A stretch of DNA of 64,000 nt from Diphasiastrum complanatum (Eukaryota > Streptophyta > Lycopodiopsida > Lycopodiales > Lycopodiaceae). Both the position numbers and the translations under genes were made by a program. This document shows, one piece after another, positions 57,005 to 64,000 of this stretch (its first letter is position 1; every line of letters begins with the position of its first letter). The notes below the pieces were generated by a model. That model made no database searches. It was not told the DNA's origin and saw only the letters and a program-made list of their open reading frames with translations. The DNA lies in assembly GCA_029204225.1 (NCBI GenBank), contig CM055110.1, forward strand, positions 33,739,174 through 33,803,173. The letters run 5' to 3'.

Positions 57005-57700
57005 ATTTTTCCAATACCTCTCATGAAGGCCCGACACTGTTGATGGTATAAGCTCAAGAAAGTATAGATGCCTTTCTATGGTATCTCGATTCTAGTGCTT
57101 CTCAACACATGACTCCATGCAAGTTCCTATTCAAGGAACTCACGCTAGCAGATTCGAAGTATATTTACTTCGGTGACTCCAGTACACATCAAATTGAAGG
57201 CCAAGGATCTCATGTGTCTTCATCTCCAAATGGTAATACAATATTGCTTAAGGATGTACTTTATGTACCTACACTGACAAAGAATTTATTGTCTATTAGC
57301 AAGCTCACAGATCAGGGCTGCAAAGCTTTGTTCAATTCAAAACAATGTACCATTTTGAAAAAAGATAGTAATGAAATCCTCTCTGCAAATAGAGAAGATA
57401 ATTTGTAGATTTTAAGTCATGAATATGCACTTTCCACCAATGTGAGTACTTCAAATGCCTAGAGGGTGAAGGAACAATCAGAGTCAAATTTCAGAAAGGT
57501 AAAATCAACCAATGTTTTTCACGTTCCAAATCTAACAAACATCTACTCTCATTTAGCAGAATCACTCATTCAGGTCGAAGGGTCAAATTCGATATAGATG
57601 AATGCACCATTCTTAATAAATCACGTAAAGTTCTAGCTTTCGAGAGAAGAAATGGCTACCTTTACAAAATCAGCCACTACTATTCTTCTAATGGTCAAGC
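57005..57700 (+). pseudogene. Copia protease to pre-integrase remnant
   Basis: YLDSSASQHMT at about 57088 is the copia protease site with the essential glycine changed to serine (DSG to DSS). It is followed by TLTKNLLSISKLTDQGCKAL (57270). A second, partly overlapping pre-integrase piece follows at 57500-57700 (LYKISHYYSSNGQ), so two copies are joined. It runs into the LTR-like repeat at 57706. Confidence 0.75.
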
Positions 57701-57705
57701 TTGTG

Positions 57706-57986
57706 ATGCCACAAGATTGTTAAATATTGAATTTCAACCTAAATATGGCATGATATACTTGAAAATGAAGATATGAGCTGGATAAATATAAACCATGAAG
57801 AGGCCTAAGTCATTTTTAGAAAATATATCTCTTAAAGACTTGCCTTGTATTTAAGGGCAAGACCTTTACAAGGGAAACGCTACCTTGGATAAGCATTTAC
57901 TAGATCACCTACATGAAACGACTAAATATGAATCGACATGTTAAACTAGAGTAATTTTAAAGTTAAATATATCTCTTACGGTATAA
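57706..57986 (+). repeat. LTR-like repeat, copy of 30207-30492
   Basis: Opens TTGTGATGCCACAAGATTGT and aligns with 30207-30492 in the same orientation. Divergence is moderate (roughly 15-20 percent by eye), so the two copies are not from one recent insertion. Confidence 0.6.
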
Positions 57987-57989
57987 TTA

Positions 57990-58590
57990 GCATTTGAAAT
58001 GCATCTAAGTAGTTGTGAATTGTTAAAGATTCTTAACTTAGTAGACGTAGATCTAGAGAATAAGATATTGTCTAAATTTATAGATTTATTACCTCATGGA
58101 ATATCGCCATCCAGATTGGTAGACCATAAGATTGAGCTAATTCTAGGTAGTCACCCTATCTCTAGACAACCTTATAGGTTTTCTCAGAAGGAAGAGATAG
58201 AGATTACTAAGCAAATTGAAAATTAACTGAAGATGGGTCATATTCAGCCAAGTAAGTCACCTTTGGGTGCTTCTGTTCTTCTTAAATCGAAGAAAAATGG
58301 AGGCTTCAGGTTGTGTGTGGACTACAAGGGGTTGAATAAAGTAACTATTAAATAAATATCCTTTGCCTCATATGGATGATCCGGTAAATCGATTAGGTGG
58401 AGATAAATACTTCACAAAGATAGATCTTAGAACTGGATATCATCACATTAGTATTCATTCGAGTGATGTGCAAAAGACTGGTTTTCAGACAAGATTCGGT
58501 CATTCTGAATTTCTCGTGCTTCCTTTTGGGTTGACGAATGCATCTGCTACATTTCAACAAATGATGAACAAACTTAGTGATTATAAATGA
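57990..58590 (+). pseudogene. Gypsy reverse transcriptase N-terminal half, third family
   Basis: The pre-RT segment DHKIELILGSHPISRQPYRF, then [20 protein letters not shown]+YKGLNK, then FTKIDLRTGYHHISI and EFLVLPFGLTNASATFQQMM are typical gypsy RT. Two breaks (stop at 58223, frameshift near 58350). It ends before the Y.DD motif. The sequence differs from family G. Confidence 0.85.
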
Positions 58591-58685
58591 ATCAAAAAGT
58601 TCAAGCAATATTCAATACCAAATAAGCTATAACTTACTTGAATGCACGGATTCGTCTTTTTCTATGACCTCCTTTGGATGATAGA

Positions 58686-59216
58686 TCACATATATCCTTG
58701 TTTACCAGTCTTTTCCTCTTGTTGCTTCGGACCTTTTTGTTGAGCACATGCAATTTTTATCTCATCATTACCAGTTGTATAATGATGCAAAGAAGATTTC
58801 AACCTTTGGATCTCCTTCTTGAGCATCTCATTTTCATCCAAACAAGTTTTCATCTCTGTAAATTTTTCTTCGCACTCCTTTAATATTATCCTTGATTCCT
58901 CTTTCAAATAATGTATTCTTTGCATTGAATGTGCATTCCCATAGAGGATCAAATTCTCACAGTAATCCAAAAGGCCATGTTTACCATGACACATATAGAT
59001 TATTAACTGACTCACTGAATGAAAATCTGGATGTTGCAATGAACATGGATCAATATGATACAATGTTCCTGATGACCATAAATCTACATGCTTTAGCTTT
59101 TCTTCCCTATATTGGACCATATCAGAAGTTGACAATTTGGGTTTCTTTGAGTTTCTTGTCCTGAGTGGAGCATATTCTGGTGACAGATCCACATGAAGAT
59201 GATAAAACTTTGTCAT
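58686..59216 (-). CDS. Unknown 176-codon coiled-coil ORF
   Basis: The N-terminal half (LSPEYAPLRTRNSKKPKLST, LYHIDPCSLQHPDFHS) looks globular. The C-terminal half is a heptad-like helix (KECEEKFTEMKTCLDENEML, KKEIQRLKSSLHHYT) and then a basic tail (GPKQQEEKTGKQGYM). Composition is protein-like, and the frame is the longest in this interval. I do not recognise it. It could be an exon of a longer gene. Confidence 0.4.
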   Translation of the reverse strand: MTKFYHLHVDLSPEYAPLRTRNSKKPKLSTSDMVQYREEKLKHVDLWSSGTLYHIDPCSLQHPDFHSVSQLIIYMCHGKHGLLDYCENLILYGNAHSMQRIHYLKEESRIILKECEEKFTEMKTCLDENEMLKKEIQRLKSSLHHYTTGNDEIKIACAQQKGPKQQEEKTGKQGYM

Positions 59217-59219
59217 CAG

Positions 59220-60357
59220 TACAATAGTATAGTAACAAACAACACAATGACAATAACAAAGTTGGAGATGGCACTAACGACTCTGTTGGAGATAGAGATG
59301 GCGGTAAACACTTGTTTTTGACCCTGGAGATAGAGATGGCGTAGGCTTTTTTCAGAAATGTCACTCCTAATTCAAATTTTTGAGTGTTCCCAACTATTGT
59401 GACGGAATATTTCAGCATTTTGAAAAATTATATTTTAACTATGGTTAAGCACCAGTGAAGTTTGATGTGACTAAACTAAGGTGCATTCATTTACATGGAA
59501 AGTAGTGCGGGCAGATGCGTAAAGAAGTTAGAAAATGATATTATAACTACTTTATAGTTATTTTTCTCTCTCCTACATGGCATTTCATTACGATTGTTTT
59601 ATTAAGCTTGTAAATTTTTTTAATAAAGATGTATTGTAAAAATACATGTTTTTGTAACTTTTTTTTGGTATAATTTGAAATTAATTAGCTCACAAAAATT
59701 ATTACTTTGGGCTAAAAATGGGTTATAAAAAAAAAAAAAAAGAAGGTTATTTTTTTTTAGGTAAGGGTCCCAAAATAAATGTCATTGTGTTAATAAAGGT
59801 CGTCATTGCAATAGATGAAATGGTTTTATCAATTACATCTCAATTTTTTTTTAGCAAAGAGAATAAACTTTAGTGAACTACCAAACTCATTTAGTACATA
59901 TTCAAAAAGCTCAGTGAGCGCAAGTAGAGAGAAAAATTCACAATGCTCAGTGAGCGCAAGTAGAGAGAAAATTCACAAATGGGATACACCATCAGCGATG
60001 ATGATCCGAATGAACAATATGTTCCACAGAACATTGATGAGATTGTAGCATACTACAAGTTCAACAAGACAATGCAATGGTGGTTACAATTTAGAAAGAC
60101 TTTACACTCGTATTGCTTTGAACCGAAAAAGTGTGTACAAAACAAAAACAATTAAAGGTGCAAGTAATCATTGGTTATCAACCTATTAATGACAAAAGAT
60201 CCATATTGCACTATAATAAAATGGGCCAAATGTCATGTTAGGGTAGAATTAGGTTAAGAATAATATTAAAGTTGATCTCACATGCACAAAACTTCATTTT
60301 ATAGAAATTAAACGCAAATTTAGGAGACTATATTTATAGGCCAACTAAATCACATAT
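59220..60357. other. Region upstream of VIP5/RTF1
   Basis: AT-rich, with A and T homopolymers (59732-59758) and no recognisable gene. The 100 bp before the VIP5 start codon are pyrimidine-rich (CTCTCCCTCTTCTCCTCTCC), as in many plant 5' leaders. The promoter itself was not identified. Confidence 0.5.
59909..59979. repeat. 36-bp tandem duplication upstream of VIP5
   Basis: The unit GCTCAGTGAGCGCAAGTAGA plus GAGAAAAATTCACAAT occurs twice head to tail (59909-59944, 59945-59979), differing by one A. It lies about 480 bp before the VIP5 start codon. Confidence 0.85.
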
Positions 60358-60457
60358 TCCTGTGACTGCTGCGTTCGCAGGCTCTCCCTCTTCTCCTCTC
60401 CTCTCCTCCCCTCCCGATCCAATTCACTTTACTGCACATCAATTCACAATAGCTAGC

Positions 60458-62299
60458 ATGAGAGACGAGCAAGAGCTTGAGGATATGCTACTGGAGGTGG
60501 CAGGGCGCCCAAAAGGCAGTCCAGACAAACAGCGTTCCAAGCGCCGGATGCTTCCTGCTCAGGAATTCAGTTCTGATGACAATCTCGATGATTACCAGGA
60601 CTACGCGGATGGCAGCAGTAGATTTGAAGACGATGGTGGCCATGGTAGGAAAGGCAAGGGCTTAAAGGGGCCGCTGAAGAAAGATAGAGCGGATGGAGAT
60701 CTCAGTGATCGTTCATACGGAAGTTATCTTTACAAAGATGAAGAAGACAGGCGGCTGCTAGAAAGCATGTCAGAATTGCAGAGGGAGATCGCCTTGCATG
60801 ACAGATCAGAGAGACGCGAGAACCTCCTGAAAAAGATACGCCCCACAGGTCCCAGTACACCCCAGATCAAGGGTCGTAATGAAGGTCCACCTTCCTCCAG
60901 GATGCGCTCTTCTGTGCGAGAATCTGCGATGAGCAGTGTGAAAGCAGATACACTAAAAGCTTTGGTGGCAAGGAGACAGCGTGCGGAGAGCAAAAGCAGC
61001 ACAGACCGAGAGCCTTCATCATTAGAAGAGGAATCCGAATCAAAAAGCAGCAGCAGTACCCGGGAAGATAAAGAAGAGGAGGATGATGATGTTGAGGTGA
61101 ATAAAAAGTTGGCACAGAGAAGCGATGGGTGGAATTCTGGATCAGTAGACGGAGATAGAGAAAGTGATGATGCGGACAACATAAATCTTATCAAAAACAT
61201 CACCATCAGACGATCCAAATTGTTGAAGTGGTTCATGGAGCCCTTCTTCGAAGATGTAATTAGAGGTTGTTTTGTGCGGATTGGCATAGGAACTTCCAGC
61301 TCTGGCCTAAACATCTATAGATTGTGCTTTGTTAAGAATGTTGATGCAAAGGAGCCGGACAAAGTTTACAAATTCGGAAATAAAATGACCTATAAGTACC
61401 TGAATTGCACCTGGGGTGATGATAGCACAGCTGCCAGATGGCGAATGGCAAGAGTCTCTGATCAGCCACCCACAGATGAAGATATTGAGGCATGGAAACA
61501 TGCTTGCTCAGGGCGCGGGATCACCACAGCTGACATTTTAGAGAAGCAAAAGGCGCTGTTGAAAGTCAATAGTTTTGTGTACTCAGCAGCTACTGTGAAA
61601 CAGATGCTTCAAGAAAAGAAGCAGGCATTTGCACGACCTTCAAACATTGTTCTTGAGAAGGACCGGTTGTTGAATCAGTTGGCAATAGCAGAAAGCAAGG
61701 AAGAGTACGGAGAGTCGGGGAAGCTGAGAGACAAGCTCCAAGAGCTGGAAGCTTATTCTTTGCAGCTTTCACTAAAAAATACCAAGGCAGAACGGATCGA
61801 AATGATGAACAGGAGGAATAGGATTGAGAATTTGAAGAATGCTTCAGACCTGAAACCTATCAATCCCCATGCAAAGGCTGGGGAAGCAGGATATGATCCA
61901 TTTTCAAGGCATTGGACAAGGCCTCAAAATTATTACAAATCAAATTCTTCCCATGCAGTCAAAATTGGGGATGATGGAAAGGACGACAAACAGAAAGATT
62001 CAGAATTAGTGGATGCTGCTAATTCACAAAGTGGGGAGGATAGTTCCAAGCTGGGTAACAATTTTCAGACCACGGCGGAAAAGATTTCAAAAATCTACAA
62101 TCTGCATGACTTTGAGTTACCCATTTCCTTAGATATGATAGAACAGCTTGGCGGTGCTCAAGGGGCTCCTCTTGCCTTCATGGAGCGCAAGCGAAAGCTG
62201 GAAGCAAAATACGGTGCTCGTGTTGAGGACAACGATGATCGTAGCCATTGCTTTACACTCACTGTAGATGACTATCAAAGGAGGAGAGGGCTACTGTAA
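60458..62299 (+). CDS. VIP5: VIP5/RTF1, Paf1 complex subunit (613 aa), single exon
   Basis: RTF1 is a subunit of the Paf1 transcription elongation complex: its Plus3 domain binds the SPT5 tail and it promotes H2B ubiquitination and H3K4 methylation. In Arabidopsis VIP5 keeps the flowering repressor FLC on. The start chosen is ATG 60458 (MRDEQELEDMLLEVAGRPKG); the frame is open from a GTG at 60362, but GTG is not a normal plant start and the 32 extra residues look like leader. Order: acidic/basic disordered N-terminus; a charged helix (YKDEEDRRLLESMSELQREI, about 92-111); serine/glutamate-rich region (about 180-230); Plus3 (RRSKLLKWFMEPFFEDVIRG, about 250-348); coiled coil (KEEYGESGKLRDKLQELEAY, about 410-430); conserved C-terminus (FTLTVDDYQRRRGLL). 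Length is close to the family norm and no frame break was seen. The lack of introns could be original or point to a retrocopy. Confidence 0.93.
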   Translation: MRDEQELEDMLLEVAGRPKGSPDKQRSKRRMLPAQEFSSDDNLDDYQDYADGSSRFEDDGGHGRKGKGLKGPLKKDRADGDLSDRSYGSYLYKDEEDRRLLESMSELQREIALHDRSERRENLLKKIRPTGPSTPQIKGRNEGPPSSRMRSSVRESAMSSVKADTLKALVARRQRAESKSSTDREPSSLEEESESKSSSSTREDKEEEDDDVEVNKKLAQRSDGWNSGSVDGDRESDDADNINLIKNITIRRSKLLKWFMEPFFEDVIRGCFVRIGIGTSSSGLNIYRLCFVKNVDAKEPDKVYKFGNKMTYKYLNCTWGDDSTAARWRMARVSDQPPTDEDIEAWKHACSGRGITTADILEKQKALLKVNSFVYSAATVKQMLQEKKQAFARPSNIVLEKDRLLNQLAIAESKEEYGESGKLRDKLQELEAYSLQLSLKNTKAERIEMMNRRNRIENLKNASDLKPINPHAKAGEAGYDPFSRHWTRPQNYYKSNSSHAVKIGDDGKDDKQKDSELVDAANSQSGEDSSKLGNNFQTTAEKISKIYNLHDFELPISLDMIEQLGGAQGAPLAFMERKRKLEAKYGARVEDNDDRSHCFTLTVDDYQRRRGLL

Positions 62300-62575
62300 C
62301 ATGCCATTTTTCTTTGCTTTCAGCTGAGAGGAGGCTGCATCATCAAAACCATCACGATCATGCACCTTTTATGATACAGCTTTGGATTTAATGATCATTT
62401 CTTACCCATGATATTCGGCAGAATGACAAAAAAAATTAGAAAATTTTAGCATTTTCACGTAATCAGCACAGCAACATAAACAAACCCGATTCCAATTCTT
62501 GATCTCTAGTATAGCTTAGTACTTTACATGCGAAAATTCTATGGTTTTTGTTTTGTTTCGGAGTTAGAGAACCCG

Positions 62576-62614
62576 AATAAATATTTCTTTGATATTATGA
62601 TGTTTTTGAATAAA
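62576..62614 (+). promoter_or_regulatory. Possible polyadenylation signals of VIP5
   Basis: AATAAA occurs at 62576-62581 and 62609-62614, about 280-315 bp after the VIP5 stop codon in T-rich surroundings, a plausible 3' end distance for a plant gene. Confidence 0.45.
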
Positions 62615-62699
62615 GACTCGGTTCTGGAAATTGCTTCTCCATGTTGTTCATGGCTAATTATATGTCAATGTCTATCTACAATTTGAAAAATGGAAACAA

Positions 62700-62800
62700 G
62701 CCCATCGGAGTGGGGTGTACTGGTAGAGTTGTTGACTACCACGGGAAAGGTGCAGGCTCGAATCCAGACCACTGTGTGGTGACATCTATGGAGTTTAATT
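62700..62800 (+). repeat. tRNA-like segment, SINE-like
   Basis: An A-box-like TACTGGTAGAGTTGT (62718-62732) and a B-box-like CAGGCTCGAATCCAG (62753-62767) are spaced about 20 bp apart, near the tRNA internal-promoter arrangement. The flanks do not fold into a good acceptor stem, so a tRNA-derived SINE or decayed tRNA is more likely than a live tRNA gene. The 62641-62946 frame crosses it and is not a gene. Confidence 0.4.
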
Positions 62801-62809
62801 CCGTAAATG

Positions 62810-63275
62810 GCATTAAAAATGAGCACGGGATCAAAAACAGTCAGATTGAGTTGGTTTATTTCCTTGAATATATTTGTGGATTTCTTTTCAAGTGTCAATG
62901 TACACAAAACCCCAACGATGTTTGTATACAAAAAATTATCAGATAGTTTATTATCTGAACTTATTGATGAAGGCTGGGACAAAAGATCAGATGGAGAAAT
63001 AGAATGCAGAATTAAAATGTCTTCCATGTGCTTCTGTTATCAAATTGAAAAACAAATGTTGAGCTTATGCTTTCATTATCAAAGATGGAAAAAAGAAAAG
63101 GTAAATGGGTGCCACTCGATCAAGACTTGGAAGCTAGTGGACATTCAAAACGAAAAAATATTGAAATTATATACAATGATGCCGTTTTGACGTGTGTTGA
63201 GGTGGAAGAAGATTGGAGTCTAAACTGTGAAAAATGCAAAAATAAGCTTGGTAGAGGTCAAAAATCTTGTATATA
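62810..63275 (+). other. Unassigned region 3' of VIP5
   Basis: A plus-strand frame (63067-63276) reads a basic stretch with CEKCKNKLG near its end, but resembles no known family. It may be TE-derived. No decisive signal. Confidence 0.3.
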
Positions 63276-63281
63276 GATGAA

Positions 63282-63960
63282 CACACATGTGTGGAGCCTG
63301 TTCCCACATGTAAAACTAGTCTACTTGTCATGTACCATAATCATATATGTTGTACATATGATTTAATTCAAGTTCTAGTGGCTAAAATGGCCAAAAACTA
63401 GTTTTCTAGATATGTGACACATGGCATCAATCTATTGATTGCCTGAGCCACATCCTTTGGTTAGGTGTCATATCCCATGTGTAGAGGACAGCTCACACAT
63501 GTGGAATAAGCTGAAGTAGGCAAATTTTGACTTTCAGAAGATTTCCAAGTAGATCTCCATATAGAAGGAAAATGGACCAAAAGTGCTCAAAATAGAAGGT
63601 TTTGTCCAAGTGTCAGTTTTGCATGATGAATCATGATATGATAAAACACCTTCACACACGTGGGATCAGAGGGATGATCAGTACCATGAGCTTCCACTTA
63701 TTGTATATATAGAGCCACATTTGGCCATAATCATTGTGAGACACCAATCTTGGTTTTGGAAGCAATTTTGAGTGATTCTCTCCATTTGTCTACATTTGTT
63801 TTGATTGTTTTGAGGTTCTATCAATGTGTACTTGATTTTCAGGTTGGAGTCTGTACTCAGACAATGTTTCACACGTGTGAAACTAGAAAGTTTACCTAAC
63901 TTCAATTAATGATTGTTCTTGTTAGGATTTTGTGTCTAGAATTGATCTAGATTGATCTTA
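63282..63960 (+). repeat. Copia LTR, plus orientation, right window edge
   Basis: The first 120 bp match the inverted LTR fragment at 38795-38965. Palindromes around CACATGTG and CACACGTGTGA occur at 63275, 63497, 63655 and 63870, and a TATA stretch (TGTATATATAG) lies at 63703. The end is not visible within the window, so the element body would lie to the right. Confidence 0.55.
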
Positions 63961-64000
63961 ATCTCAAGTAGATTGATAGATCAAGTAATCTGACAACCAA

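Noticed and set aside
60362-60457. Extension of VIP5 upstream to 60362
   Set aside because: The frame there opens with GTG, which is not a normal nuclear start in plants. The extra 32 residues are low-complexity and the family's conserved N-terminus begins at ATG 60458.
62700-62800. A functional tRNA gene
   Set aside because: A- and B-box-like sequences exist, but the flanks form no convincing acceptor stem and no terminator T run sits at the right distance.

Overview
This window looks like nuclear DNA from a land plant with a large, repeat-rich genome. The evidence is two plant-type host genes (an LSF1-like starch phosphatase-family gene and a VIP5/RTF1 gene), a host intron of about 10 kb filled with retrotransposon debris, many nested and truncated Ty3/gypsy and Ty1/copia elements, and initiator-Met-tRNA primer binding sites beside several LTRs. 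Intron size and gene divergence fit a fern, lycophyte or gymnosperm better than a compact angiosperm, but the sequence alone does not settle this.

Layout. 0-11.3 kb: a structurally complete but coding-dead minus-strand gypsy element (491-7422, LTRs near 496 bp, 5-bp target duplication) inserted in older LTR debris, then an unrecognised minus-strand reading region and a plus-strand locus with repeated tryptophan-rich motifs. 11.3-23.0 kb: four exons of LSF1 on the minus strand (plastid transit peptide, PDZ domain, start of the phosphatase domain). The second intron holds broken copia and gypsy elements, and the rest of the gene is not found in the window. One exon carries a one-base frameshift in a homopolymer. 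25.5-30.2 kb: plus-strand gypsy pol fused directly to gag. 31.4-38.9 kb: minus-strand copia elements sharing one LTR.

39.2-42.4 kb holds the most unusual locus: a ParB-like domain followed, across clean plant-type introns, by a beta-order DNA amino-methyltransferase (motif IV before motif I). It is disrupted by frameshifts and a stop, and a second methyltransferase remnant lies just downstream. This architecture is typical of phage and integrative-element proteins.

43.2-52.1 kb: two minus-strand copies of the gypsy family already seen at 25-30 kb, in tandem with a shared terminal repeat; each has lost different internal pieces. 52.2-59.2 kb: two well-phased exons of an unknown plus-strand gene, an unknown minus-strand reading region, more gypsy and copia fragments, and a coiled-coil ORF. 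60.46-62.30 kb: an intact intronless VIP5/RTF1 gene (613 aa), the best-preserved gene here. 62.3-64 kb: a tRNA-like (SINE-like) segment and a copia-type LTR.

How the genes relate: LSF1 (starch turnover in the plastid) and VIP5/RTF1 (Paf1 complex in the nucleus) are unrelated host genes with TE-derived sequence between them. The ParB-methyltransferase locus and the unknown exons lie in that TE-rich interval and may be transferred or mobile in origin.
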